Source: Planctomycetota bacterium (GTDB lineage Bacteria > Planctomycetota > Planctomycetia > Planctomycetales > Planctomycetaceae). Taken from it: a stretch of DNA of 16,805 bases. The position numbers and the translations under genes were made by a program. The stretch's first letter is position 1. Every line of letters starts with the position of its first letter. Shown here piece after piece: positions 1 through 9,937 of this stretch. The DNA is taken from assembly GCA_027622115.1 (NCBI GenBank), contig JAQBZS010000033.1, forward strand, positions 1 to 16,805. The letters are read 5' to 3'. A model generated the notes under the pieces. That model had not been told where the DNA came from, ran no database searches, and was given only the letters and a program-made list of their open reading frames with translations.

Positions 1-1547
1 GCTCGTACGGCGTCCGTGTGTCCGGCAAGCGTCTTGGGTGCCACCAGCGGCAACAGCCACGACTTCAACGTCCCGTCGTGGCCCGCCGTCAACAGGGTCT
101 TGCCGTCCGGCGAGTACCCCAAGCCGGACAACGGTCCGATGTGACCGAACACATCACCGACCGCGGTGCCGTCCGCGACTTTCCATAAACGAATCGCGCC
201 GGTCGCATCACCGCCGGCGACTTCAGCATTGTCGGCTCGAAACGCCAAACGCGAGAGAGCCCCTGCATGGCCGGCGATCGTGCGTACGGCCGCGCCATCC
301 GCGACATTCCACAACCGAATGCCCTTGTCCACACTGCCCGTGGCAAACAGTTTGCCGTCCGGGCTCACGGCTACTGCCACAACCGGCATGGTGTGTCCGG
401 CCAACGACTTCACGGCAACGGGCAAGTCCCACACGCGGATCGTGCCGTCTTCACCAACCGTCGTGACTTGTTGCCCCTGCGGTTTGAACGCGATGTCTCG
501 CACGGCACCGACATGCCCGGCCAGGCCCAACGCATCCGCGCCATCGGTCGCCTGCCAGAACTTCACGAGCCCCGTGGCACTGCCGCTCGCCAGCAACTTG
601 TCGTCGGCGGACAGAGCGAGCGATCTGACGGGTCCGGGCTGTCCGCCGAATTTCCGCACGGCATCGGCGGCTTTGGCCAACGCTTTCGTGGGATCGGTGA
701 ACTGCACCGCGCCGCCTTCATCGCCCGAGAACACCAACGTTCCAGCCGTATTCGCCACGGTCGCCGTTACCGCTGCTGCGTGAGTCGCCACAATTTGTGG
801 CCCCGCGACGGGCAGCTTCCAGAGTTTCGCCGTGCCGTCTTTGCTCGCCGTCAGCAGCACGAGCCCGTTGGGATGAAACTGAATTCCACTGACCGAGCCA
901 ACGTGCGAACCCAACACGGCCACTTGGCTGCCGTCTTCCCGATTCCACAACCGCACCACACCGGTGGCATCGGCAGTGGCGAGTTGCTTGTCGTCCTTGC
1001 TGATGGCCACGGCTTTCACGGCCTCGGCGTGACCGGCCAATTCGTGCAGCACTTTGCCGTCGGACAATTGCCAGACTTTGGCGGTCTTGTCGTCGCCGCC
1101 GGACAGTACCCACTTCCCATCGGCACTTAACGCAACCGCAGCGACTCCTAATTCGTGTCCGGCAAGACGAGCCAACGGCAACGGGCGAAACACGTCCCAA
1201 ACTCGTACCGAGTTGTCTCGCCCCCCCGTCACCAACTTCCGACCATCGGGACTGACATCCAACCCAAGCACCTGTCGTTCGTGCCCCGCCAGCGACCGCA
1301 ACAATGTGCCGTCCGCCGTGTTCCAGATTTTGACGGTCTTGTCGAAGCTCCCGGTTACCACCAGCGACCCATCCGGCGTGTAATTCGCAACGGACACGGA
1401 ATAGTCATGTCCTTTGAGCATCGGCAACACCGCAGCGGGTTGCTGAGCCGCCAACCGAGCTACCACTGCGAGCGTTCCCACGCAGACGGCCAGGAATGCA
1501 AAACAGAGCCACGTCTTATAGGAACCGGTCCGCGAAGAATTGGTCAT
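1..1547 (-). CDS. Membrane-anchored or exported WD40 repeat protein, C-terminus beyond the window
   Basis: The minus strand is open from an ATG at 1547-1545 to the left edge, giving 515 complete codons with no stop. Residues 12-31 form one hydrophobic segment (signal peptide or N-terminal anchor), ending in LAAQQ. The rest is WD40 repeats: blades close at W75, W117, W159, W201, W243, F283, W331, W373, W413, W455 and W497, mostly 42 residues apart, each with a typical 'GH...V...SPDGK.L.TG..D..V.LW' pattern. At least eleven blades are present and another starts at the edge, so the full protein probably has two propellers. The blade around residues 255-290 is degenerate, with no W and altered spacing. 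WD40 propellers are protein-interaction scaffolds; in planctomycetes they are often joined to cytochrome c or kinase domains, but none is visible here. The only ribosome-binding-like sequence is GAGAG, 9 nt upstream. The partner is unknown. Confidence 0.93.
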   Translation of the reverse strand, partial: MTNSSRTGSYKTWLCFAFLAVCVGTLAVVARLAAQQPAAVLPMLKGHDYSVSVANYTPDGSLVVTGSFDKTVKIWNTADGTLLRSLAGHERQVLGLDVSPDGRKLVTGGRDNSVRVWDVFRPLPLARLAGHELGVAAVALSADGKWVLSGGDDKTAKVWQLSDGKVLHELAGHAEAVKAVAISKDDKQLATADATGVVRLWNREDGSQVAVLGSHVGSVSGIQFHPNGLVLLTASKDGTAKLWKLPVAGPQIVATHAAAVTATVANTAGTLVFSGDEGGAVQFTDPTKALAKAADAVRKFGGQPGPVRSLALSADDKLLASGSATGLVKFWQATDGADALGLAGHVGAVRDIAFKPQGQQVTTVGEDGTIRVWDLPVAVKSLAGHTMPVVAVAVSPDGKLFATGSVDKGIRLWNVADGAAVRTIAGHAGALSRLAFRADNAEVAGGDATGAIRLWKVADGTAVGDVFGHIGPLSGLGYSPDGKTLLTAGHDGTLKSWLLPLVAPKTLAGHTDAVR

Positions 1548-1625
1548 CGGCGTCGTCTCTCAACAGAGCGAGTGAAGTCACGTGAATTGCGGACGATTGT
1601 GGGCGACCAGCTCTCGTCAATCAAT

Positions 1626-1645
1626 CAACGCATCCAGATGCGTTG
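1626..1645. repeat. Perfect 9-bp inverted repeat between two minus-strand genes
   Basis: CAACGCATC and GATGCGTTG are perfect reverse complements separated by only CA. The site lies about 60 nt beyond the stop of the Tat-signal gene and about 80 nt before the WD40 start, in their 159-bp gap. A two-base loop is tight for a hairpin, although an 8-bp stem with a four-base loop is possible. On the minus strand it is followed by TTGATTGATTGA rather than a run of T. It could be a weak terminator or a dimeric-regulator operator for the WD40 gene. The symmetry is certain; the role is not known. Confidence 0.4.
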
Positions 1646-1706
1646 TTGCATCGCCACATCGCCAGCTGGCCTCGCAGCACGGTTGGGGTCGTCTACCGCA
1701 GGCGGC

Positions 1707-2984
1707 TCACGATTGCCAAAACAGTGACTGGCGCGGAGCTTGGTATTTCACGTTCATGTAGGGTGTTGCCACGCGTTTCTTATGTGCGAGGGAACGGACG
1801 CCCGCTTCAACGAGTCCTGACGTCAGCAGTGTGCGTTCGATGGGATACGGGGCCTTGCCCGTGAGAAACATCTGTTCGGCCTTGGACATCAGCGCGGCCG
1901 AATACACGACGTTCGGAGTCGGCGGCAAATAAAACAGAGTCGACAACGGCTCCGATTGGCCCTTCAGCTTCGCGGCAAAGGTGAAATCGTTCAGCAACCC
2001 GTTCATCATCAACATCGTGCCGCGCAAACCGTCGGCGTATTGGAAGCGATACACGATCGGATCCTTGACCCAACTCCGCATCTGTTTGGCGGTGGGATAG
2101 CGATGGCTGAAGGTCGGCGGCTGAATCAGCGTCTGTGAACGGCATAAGCAGGATTCGAATAGCGCTGGATCCCAGCCGCCTTTTTGCCACGACCCTTGAT
2201 CCATGGCCTTCCAGACGGCATCGCCTCGCATGGCTTCCACCCAGACCACGCCGGTTTCGCCGCCCTTTCGACGTTCGGCCATGCATTGGATGGTCTCCAG
2301 CGCGTGGAAGTCGTAGCTGTCCACGCTGCCGATCGACATACACATGACTTCTTCCACGTCCGCGCCGTAGGGCATGTCGATCGACGGCATCCGCCAAGTG
2401 ACGGGCAGCGACGAACCCGCCAGGAAAGGGAAGCCCATTTCGCGAGACGTATCGGCCATTTCCTTGGCCCAGTCCCATTTCCACGACAGGTGTTTGTCGT
2501 TGAACACGGGCACGCTGCGACCATCCTTCTTGAAGACGTCCACCACGTCCTTGAAGAATTCGTAGCGAGGATACTTCTTCTGGCCGATGTCGTTGCGGGG
2601 ATAGTCGCCGTGTTCGCCGATGACGAGCACCGCATCGACAGCCAATTTGTTTCCGCCGCAACGCAGGGCTTCACCGATTGTCGGGTAAATCGGGAAGCCG
2701 AATTCCTTCGAACGCTGCCGGCTGAGATCGTTTTTGGGCGTTTGGTCGACGTACACCGAAACGACGTCGATCGGCGGCTGATGCCAACGCCCTTGAATCG
2801 GATAGCCGACCAGGAACCGTTCACCCATATGCCAGGCATGTGAATGGAATCTCCACTCGGTGGTCACGATCGCCAATCGTGTTTTCTTCTTCGTCGCATC
2901 CGCCGCCTGCAATGGATTCAAGCCCACCCCAACGGACGCCGCACCGGTTCCCAGAACATTCAAAAACTGCCGTCGATCAAGCAT
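1707..2984 (-). CDS. Tat-exported protein of unknown function, 425 aa
   Basis: The protein begins MLDRRQFLNVLG, a twin-arginine signal (RRxFL) followed by a short hydrophobic stretch and LQA|AD near residue 27, so export through the Tat pathway as a folded protein is likely. The reading frame runs 54 codons further upstream, but this ATG is preferred because GGAGGAG lies 4 nt before it and the Tat motif falls at residues 4-8. The mature part has a short Rossmann-like start ('KTRLAIVTTEW'), then conserved-looking blocks rich in His, Asp and Trp: 'AVLVIGEHGDYPRN', 'VPVFNDKHLSWKWDW', 'FLAGSSLPVTWRMP', 'DSYDFHALETIQCMAERR'. I recall similar uncharacterised proteins in planctomycete genomes, but cannot name a domain or reaction. 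A redox or carbohydrate-related role would fit a Tat substrate; this is only a guess. It is transcribed divergently from the large operon. Confidence 0.9.
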   Translation of the reverse strand: MLDRRQFLNVLGTGAASVGVGLNPLQAADATKKKTRLAIVTTEWRFHSHAWHMGERFLVGYPIQGRWHQPPIDVVSVYVDQTPKNDLSRQRSKEFGFPIYPTIGEALRCGGNKLAVDAVLVIGEHGDYPRNDIGQKKYPRYEFFKDVVDVFKKDGRSVPVFNDKHLSWKWDWAKEMADTSREMGFPFLAGSSLPVTWRMPSIDMPYGADVEEVMCMSIGSVDSYDFHALETIQCMAERRKGGETGVVWVEAMRGDAVWKAMDQGSWQKGGWDPALFESCLCRSQTLIQPPTFSHRYPTAKQMRSWVKDPIVYRFQYADGLRGTMLMMNGLLNDFTFAAKLKGQSEPLSTLFYLPPTPNVVYSAALMSKAEQMFLTGKAPYPIERTLLTSGLVEAGVRSLAHKKRVATPYMNVKYQAPRQSLFWQS

Positions 2985-3167
2985 GATTCTCCTCCGAGTT
3001 GGTGAATTGTCGGCGTGAAGTCTAGTGCCACAAATCACAATTGGCCGCCCACTCGGATTGAAGGCACAAACTGCTGTTCGGTCGTCCGGCCACGTGGGTA
3101 CAATGACGCCATCGCGGCTTTCAGTATTTCTGCGCCAATCGCCCATTCAACTTCAGCGTCACTCACC
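2985..3167. promoter_or_regulatory. Divergent intergenic region with possible -10 box for the rightward operon
   Basis: These 183 bases separate two divergent start codons, so promoters for both directions should lie here. On the plus strand TACAAT at 3099-3104 matches a sigma-70 type -10 box at five of six bases, 63 nt before the ATG at 3168; no good -35 box lies 16-18 bp upstream (TTCGGT is the nearest). On the minus strand TAGACT at 3024-3019 is a weaker -10 candidate, about 35 nt from the Tat-signal gene start. No clear operator repeat was seen. Confidence 0.35.
2989..2995 (-). promoter_or_regulatory. Strong Shine-Dalgarno site for the Tat-signal gene
   Basis: On the minus strand the sequence reads CGGAGGAGAATC followed by ATG. 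GGAGGAG is an almost ideal anti-16S match with 4 nt to the start codon (6 nt from the GGAGG core). It fixes the start at 2984 rather than the upstream in-frame start at 3146, and it is the best ribosome binding site in the window. Confidence 0.8.
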
Positions 3168-6100
3168 ATGCCGAACCGCTCGTTGCTTCCGACGCTGCTT
3201 GTGACCGCGTGCTGGCTCGTTCCCAGCTTGGTGTTCGCGCAACTTGAGCAGCCCCGCAGCACAACGCCCGCCAAGACTTTGGCTGATTCAAAGCCCGAAA
3301 AAGAGTCGCCCGTTCCGCCGACGCAGCAGGGCGGATCGACCATTTATGTCCGGGACGCGTCGGGGATTCTGGTTCCCATCGCCGATCACGTGGACCTCAA
3401 GCAACTGCTTCAGGCATTGAATCGGCAGGGTTCGGATGTGCCGGCGAACGAACGGTATCACGTGGCTTCGGTCAACATCGACGGAAGGGTGCGAGGCAAC
3501 TTGGCGGAATTGACCGCTGTCGTGAACGTGAAGATCGATGTCGACGGTTGGGTTCGCGTCCCGCTGCGGATGGAAGAGGCGTTGCTGCGAGCCGAAGCCG
3601 AACACACGCCGCCGACGAACGCGAAAGACGCTGCCGCTCGACCGGAAACACGGGATATGGGCCGTGATGGTGTACGATTTTGGTTCTTGCGCGGGCGGGG
3701 GACACACACGTTGTCGCTGCCGCTGTCCTTGGCGATTCGCGATTTGGCTCCCGCGAAACGGTTGCGGTTGACGATCCCGGAAACGGCGCAAAGCAGTCTC
3801 ACACTACGCGTACCGTTGAAATCCGTGAAACCGGAACTGGTCTCACCCATCGCATCCACGGTTGAATCGACCCAGGATGAAGCCGGCGAGCAAACCGTGA
3901 TTCAGGTGACTGGGTTGTGGCCGCAACTGGATCTCGTGTGGTCGCCCAAAGTGGACCCGAAGGAAAACCGGCTCATCCTGCAAACGAAAACGCAGATGGT
4001 TGTGCGGCTGACGAGCCATCCGGTCTACGTCAAAGTCTCGCAAGAGATCGCTCCGCTGAGCGGAAACATGCATGAGCTGCTTGTGACTTTGCCTGCGGGA
4101 TTTGCCGTCGTTGCTTTGACCGTGGATGGAACGGATGCCCCAAAATACAAGGTGGATCCGAACAACCCACAACGAGTCACCGTTCCACTCGACAAGACCG
4201 TTGTCCAAACTACCCGCCTGGATTGGACGCTGAAGTCAACTGCCGACGCCACCGAAAACCTGCAGTTGAAGCTGGAAGCCATGCGAGTGCAACATTCGCA
4301 TCTCAATCGAGGCTCGGTCGAAGTCATCACCGAGGCGGGTTATCAACTGCGCAAACTGGAAGAACATGACGTCGAACGGACCGACGTCGCTTCCGCATTG
4401 TCGCCCGGCCAAATCGCCACGGCGTACGAGTTCCAGAACGAAGATTTTCGCTTGGCGCTGGAACGGCAACCCATCGCGCCGTCATTCACCGTGGAACCCT
4501 TCGTGTTCTTGTCGCTGGAATCCGATCGAGTGCGATTGAATGCTGTGTATCGTTTTCGAGTCGATCGCGGCGTGGCTCAGTCCGTGTTTCTGAAGTGGCC
4601 CAAGCGGATCTCGGACGGTTGGGAGCACTCGGTGACCGATCGTGCCGGTCTGTTGATTGAAAGCACGGTTGCAAACGCGGAAGGCATCAGCATTCCGATA
4701 CCGCCGGGCCGCTCCGATGCGTTCGAGATTCGCATTCAAGCGGAGACGGTTCGCGACCCCGACATCGACACGGTGCTGCTCAATCTGCCGTACGTGGATG
4801 CCACCGGCGGTCCCGCGACCACCATCGTGACCAGCCACGCCATCGATATCGAAAGCCGCTTGCTTTCCAAGTCAGAACAAGCCTTGCAACCCATTTCGGA
4901 CGGTGAGCAGGCCGGGATTCAGCAATCGTTCAGGAACTTGATTCAAGGTGTCCGCCCGTCGTTTCATCGCATGGCGTCCGGCGAATTGGTGTTGGAAGCC
5001 GAGTTGTCCAAACAGCAGCAACAAATTTCCGTGGCGACGGAGTTCGACATCGAATTGCTCGACGCTGCGGCTCGCGTGACGCAGAGACTGTTGTTCAACG
5101 TGGAATACAAGCACGCGTCGCAAGTGCGTTTGAAGCTGCCCGTGGCGTTCGGCGCGGCTGTCGTGCCCACGCTGGCCAACGGCACCGCGCTGTTCGCCGA
5201 CGGAGTCGGTCTGACGGACGGTTCGTGGATTCGCAAACAATTCCAGCTTCCCAGCGATGTGCTGGGCCGGATCGAAGTCAAGTTGCAGTTCGACGTTCCA
5301 TTGGGTGATCTCTCCAGTGATGCGGATACCACGGTGTCCGTACCGTTCGTGAACAGCTCGGACGTGGACGGCTTCACGTCATCGATTGTACGGGTCCGCT
5401 CGGTGGGTCGCGTGACCGGTCGATTGTCCGCGGAGAAATGGTCGCCGATTCCCGCGGAAACCGGCTTGGCGTGGCGGACGACGGAGAATGCCGACATTCA
5501 ATTGGCAGTCCGTCGGCTGATTCAGCCAACGCACCATTTCACGGTTCCAAAGTCGACCGTGCAGATCGTGGTGGACGACGGCGATTCGCTGCATGGTCGC
5601 GTCTCGTTCTTGATCGACGGAGCCGACCGTTCGTTCGTCCTGGCGATTCCCAACGGCATCGGCGTGCATCGTGTCTGGTGGAATAACACACTACTCGACG
5701 GCTACCAATTCGTACCTGCCGATGCACAGGGCGACGGAACACTGCACATCGACAGCGTCCCGCCCAAGACCAAGCGACAAGACGTGTTGTCGATCGACTT
5801 CAACGCGAGACTCGAACTGCGATCGAGTTGGGCGATCAAGCACGCGATGCAGTGGCCGCGATTTGCCGACAATGTCTGGGTGGAGGAAACCGCCGTCGAT
5901 TTTCGGCTGCCCGTCGAGCAGTACTTGTTCGATTTTTCGTCTCGGATCACACCGACATTCCAATGGCAACGGAAAAACTGGTTTTGGAGTCGCGAACCCA
6001 TCGACGCGCACCTTGCGATGGATGCGTGGTTGACGGGTGGAGACACCGGCAACTTACCGGAATCGCTCGTGACAAACGGCAGTAACCGCTACCAGTTCGG

Positions 6101-6533
6101 CATGTTCGGGCCTCAGTCGGGGTTTGAATTCCTTACGCTGCGTTTGTGGTCGATCTTGGTCATCGGTGCCGGCGCTGCATGGACTCTCAGCCTAGTCTGG
6201 AGAAAGTCGGCGTATGCTCGACGCTCCGTGTCGTTGCCGATCATTGTGCTGATCGTAGCCGTTGCGGGGATCTGGTTCGCGGATGCGATGAAGCTGCTGG
6301 TGCAACCGTTTCTAGTGGGCGTGGAGTTGTCGTTGGTGCAAGCGATCATCGAGCGGCACTATCGCCGCAAGCGAGTGATCGCCAACCCCTTGATGGATCC
6401 CACTGCCACGCTGCTGCCCGCGGCGGGACGGATCGAGCCCTATCAATTGGGACCGGGGGCCGGTTCGGAAGACCCGACCCACGTTCGTCCAGAAGCGGCG
6501 ATGGCTTCCGGGACATCGGTGTCACGCGCATGA
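3168..6533 (+). CDS. Giant exported membrane-anchored protein, unit A (1121 aa), function unknown
   Basis: I do not recognise a named domain. The chain starts MPNRSLLPTLLVTACW with a Sec signal peptide cleaved near VFA|Q (residue 24/25). A low-complexity Pro/Lys/Glu stretch follows (residues 28-55), then a beta-strand-rich ectodomain to about residue 985 with alternating hydrophobic and charged residues, few Cys and no obvious catalytic motif. The C-terminus has hydrophobic segments at about 991-1010, 1021-1040 and 1041-1059, separated by basic loops (WRKSAYARR, RHYRRKR), and a 50-residue Pro/Gly/Ala tail. The frame extends upstream to a GTG at 3015, but 3168 puts the signal peptide at the N-terminus and lies after the likely -10 box. 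There is no good Shine-Dalgarno site. The stop overlaps the next start as ATGA. The organisation matches both halves of the next protein, so it is probably a paralogous subunit of the same envelope structure. Confidence 0.88.
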   Translation: MPNRSLLPTLLVTACWLVPSLVFAQLEQPRSTTPAKTLADSKPEKESPVPPTQQGGSTIYVRDASGILVPIADHVDLKQLLQALNRQGSDVPANERYHVASVNIDGRVRGNLAELTAVVNVKIDVDGWVRVPLRMEEALLRAEAEHTPPTNAKDAAARPETRDMGRDGVRFWFLRGRGTHTLSLPLSLAIRDLAPAKRLRLTIPETAQSSLTLRVPLKSVKPELVSPIASTVESTQDEAGEQTVIQVTGLWPQLDLVWSPKVDPKENRLILQTKTQMVVRLTSHPVYVKVSQEIAPLSGNMHELLVTLPAGFAVVALTVDGTDAPKYKVDPNNPQRVTVPLDKTVVQTTRLDWTLKSTADATENLQLKLEAMRVQHSHLNRGSVEVITEAGYQLRKLEEHDVERTDVASALSPGQIATAYEFQNEDFRLALERQPIAPSFTVEPFVFLSLESDRVRLNAVYRFRVDRGVAQSVFLKWPKRISDGWEHSVTDRAGLLIESTVANAEGISIPIPPGRSDAFEIRIQAETVRDPDIDTVLLNLPYVDATGGPATTIVTSHAIDIESRLLSKSEQALQPISDGEQAGIQQSFRNLIQGVRPSFHRMASGELVLEAELSKQQQQISVATEFDIELLDAAARVTQRLLFNVEYKHASQVRLKLPVAFGAAVVPTLANGTALFADGVGLTDGSWIRKQFQLPSDVLGRIEVKLQFDVPLGDLSSDADTTVSVPFVNSSDVDGFTSSIVRVRSVGRVTGRLSAEKWSPIPAETGLAWRTTENADIQLAVRRLIQPTHHFTVPKSTVQIVVDDGDSLHGRVSFLIDGADRSFVLAIPNGIGVHRVWWNNTLLDGYQFVPADAQGDGTLHIDSVPPKTKRQDVLSIDFNARLELRSSWAIKHAMQWPRFADNVWVEETAVDFRLPVEQYLFDFSSRITPTFQWQRKNWFWSREPIDAHLAMDAWLTGGDTGNLPESLVTNGSNRYQFGMFGPQSGFEFLTLRLWSILVIGAGAAWTLSLVWRKSAYARRSVSLPIIVLIVAVAGIWFADAMKLLVQPFLVGVELSLVQAIIERHYRRKRVIANPLMDPTATLLPAAGRIEPYQLGPGAGSEDPTHVRPEAAMASGTSVSRA

Positions 6534-9500
6534 GCATCACTCAACCACATTCGTGCTCGATTCCGATTGTCGGCCGAGTCGTCGGCAGCGCGGCCGCTGT
6601 GCTGACGACTTTGCGCGCGACCTTGCCGACGACCTTCCAGTTGGCGATCACGTTGTCGGTGCTGTGGCATCCTGCGAACGCGCGAGCCCAGGGACTCGAC
6701 GTTTCGCGACTGCCGCCGATCGAAGAAATCCACGTCCCCGCCAACGACTTGCAACAGCATCTGACTCCTCAACACGTGGCGATGGATTTGGCCGAGTATC
6801 GTCGTCTGCTGAAGACTGCCATTCCCGAACCATCCACGGTTCGTGTCGACCGGACCGACTATTCCGCGAAATTCGTGGACGCGTCACTCCAGCTCGGTCG
6901 ATTGACGGCGAGCGTCACGAATGATGCGGCGGTTCCGAGGCTGCTGCTGTTGGACCCTCTGAATCTGAACGTGTCCGTGTTGAATTGGGCACGCGATGGA
7001 GCAAAACGTCCAGCCATCTGGGGCACGACTCCTGCCGGGAAGATCGTGCTGCTGGTGGATCCGGGAACGCATCGACTCGACGGGATCTGGCGCTTCGACG
7101 GCACCAAATTGCCCGACCGCGTCGATTTCAGCTTGCAACTGATTCCCGCTGCGGTCTCGCGATTAACGATCGAAACCGCCGGTGAAGAGATCGTGAATTC
7201 GCTGTCCGGAGTTGCCACCAAAGGCGGCACGAACGGTGAAGGCTGGGCGGAATGGGTGGTTCCGATCGGCGGCCGTACCGAATGCCGACTTCAAGTCTCG
7301 AAAACGGAATCCGTGCGGCGCCTGCCGCCCACCGTGTTCATTGAATCGTCGCAGGCCTTTCGATTGTTGAAGGACGAAGCCCGCGTCAATGTCGGCTTCG
7401 TGGTGGACGCAGTCCACGCAGCGATTGATCAAGTCGACATCACCGTGCCCACGGATTGGGAAGTGCTGTCGCTGAAATACACGGGTGACTTTTCGCTGAC
7501 TTGGTCGCGCGACGAGGACACGCCGACGTTGCTGCATGTGGACTTGCCGAATCGCGTGTTGGGTCGCAGTCGCGAGATCTTGCTACAAGCCGTGCGACCG
7601 TTGCCGCCACCCACCGTGTGGCGCAGTCCGCTCATCGGTATTCGAAGTTGCCGTCTGGTCGGTCCGCCGGCGACGCGGATCACGGCGACGTTGCTTCGTG
7701 GAACTTTGGACTTGTCGATTTCGAAGCCCTTGCAAGTGCAGTCACTCGTTCCGACCGGTTGCTTGCAGCGGCAAGTGGTGTTGAATTCCAAGGAAGCGGA
7801 ATCGTTTTCGTTCGAACAATTGCTGGCCAACGGTCGACTGATGGCCGTTTTGGGTCCGCCGGATCCGCGACTTGAAGCGGGCGTTGTGAGTTCGTTGAAA
7901 GTCGATGAACACAATTGGACGTTGACTTCCCTCATCGAATGGAAAGCGGGGCAATCCGCCACGTACCGGATGCAGTGCCTCATTCAGAGCGGTTGGGAAG
8001 TCCTTGAAGTTCGCAACCAAGCGGCCGGAGAATCCGAAGTGCAGTGGTCGCTGTCTCCGATTCGCCGTCTTGCAAAACGCACGCTGACGATTGAGTTTCC
8101 GCGAGCGGTTTCGGCCAAGCATTCCGTCCGCTTACTCGTGGCATTGCGGAAGCGGCGACAGACGGGGATCAATGAATTCCAGTTGGAGATCCCGGTTTTC
8201 GATCTTGTGGACTGCCAACGGGTCGCCCGAACTCTGGCCGTCGATGGCGGCAGTCGTCGCCGACCTCGCGTGGAATCCCAGTCCTACGTGGCGGTCAGCC
8301 GTGCGGTGTTGGCCGAGTCGGTTTCGAATGATTTGAAGACGTTGGGCATCAATGACGACGTCGCCAAGATCTATGTTGCCGACCAATCGCTGTCACCGGC
8401 GGCCCGCATCTCCACCGTCGATCAAACGCAAGCAATTCAGGTGCAAGCCGTCACTACCGCGGAGATGGATCGCTCGGCGTTGATCGAGACGTGTCGACTC
8501 GACATCAAGCCGTCTCGCGCGGTGGATCGCATCATGCTGTTTCTCTCGACGAACGGACCGGCACCGATCTGGGAGATGGATGCGGAACCGATCACGATCT
8601 TGCCGCTGCGACAACTGCCGGATCGGCACGAAGAATGGGGACTGCCCGTCCCCGGCGAACTGTGGGAACTTCGTTTTTCTCAACCGATCTCGGTCCCATT
8701 CACCGTCCGCGCGACTCGCCGCCGCGCGGTGGGATCCATCGACTTCGCAACCGTGTGTTCCGTCGTCAACGCGGAGGCGTTTCAAGGGCGGATTGATTTG
8801 GGGGGGTTGGCGGACTCGCTGCTCGAAGCTTCACCGCTTGAAATGACGGCGATCTCATCGTCTGAACTACGCGGCAGATTGAAGCCCGAAGAGCTGGCAA
8901 CGAGCCCCACGTTTGCCGACGGCACGCAATGGTCTTACGTGTCCACGGACAGCCGATTGAAGCTCGCGATTCAACCGGTCAAAGGATCGCGGGCACCGCC
9001 GACCGCGCGACTGCGACTGGAATCAGAATTGTTCGCGCAAGCCGCGCAGGAACAATTGCACGTCGCGACGTATGAACTCGACGAATCCTCGAGCCGGCAT
9101 CCGTTCGAATTTCAACTGGCGGAACCGGCGCGGTTGATCGCGATCCGAGTGAACGGCAAGCCGGTGACCGCAGACCGTGGCGACCGCGGTTGGGTCTTGC
9201 CGCCCGTGATTCTGAAGCGTCGCGTCGATGCGGATGCTGATCGCGTGCAACGCACGATCAGCCTGCACTATGCCTGTCCGATCGCGAAAGATTGGTTGAT
9301 CTCGAAACAGACGGTGATCGTCCCACAGACCACGCACACCGTGACGGGGATCCAATGGAGATTGACGCTGCCGTCCGCCGACGAACCGACCCGGATTCCA
9401 AGCGGGCTCACGCTCGGCGAACAACCGCGACAATTGTCTTGGACGCGCAGACTCTTCGGTCCACTCGGTCGCACCGCCGCAGAACTCGTGTTCGCACCGC

Positions 9501-9937
9501 ACGAAGCGTCTTCGTGGATTGGACTCGTGACCAAGACGTCCGAGTCGCCGGTCGTATCGGGTCGGCCAACATCTTCGGGTTGGACCACTTGGACCCTGCG
9601 TGGATTCGATCTGCCGCGTGTTGTCGAACTCACCACATGGAATCGTCTGGACGCAATGCAGTTGGGTTGGGTGTCGCTGTTGGTGTGTCTGTGCATTGGG
9701 ATCGCGTTGCGAATCAGCGGGTATTCGAAACGCGACCGCATCACTGCGGTGTGGCTTGCGGTTTCGCTCACGGCGGTGATCTTCGTTCCGGTGGCGTTCG
9801 CCGATGTTGCTGGTGGGTGTTTTACCGGCTCCTTGATTGCGGCGATGCTGCCCAGACGCTTGCTGCACAAACGCAGTCTGGACGAAGTCGCCTCCGATGG
9901 TTCATCGGTCCACAGTCCGAGCCAAGTCATTATCAAG
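6530..9937 (+). other. Module B1 of the giant protein (residues 1-1136)
   Basis: First of two tandem modules in the 2323-residue protein. Order: N-terminal export signal, short motif 'IHVPANDL', beta-rich ectodomain with the strand 'DITVPTDWEVLSLKY' whose Pro is residue 307, then a C-terminal membrane cluster at 1045-1107 and a basic end, PRRLLHKR. A polar linker of about 22 residues leads into the second module. Length (1136) and layout match unit A (1121). Confidence 0.6.

Noticed and set aside
166..1383. Several long plus-strand open frames (such as 267-1130 and 1054-1383)
   Set aside because: They lie antisense to the WD40 gene, which has clear repeats in the opposite strand. They reflect the GC-rich periodic coding of that gene and their translations look like shadow sequence.
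2184..2843. Plus-strand open frame of 219 codons
   Set aside because: It is antisense to the Tat-signal gene and shows no domain, signal or ribosome binding site.
3015..3167. N-terminal extension of unit A to the GTG at 3015
   Set aside because: It would put 51 non-hydrophobic residues before a good signal peptide and overlap the likely -10 box at 3099.
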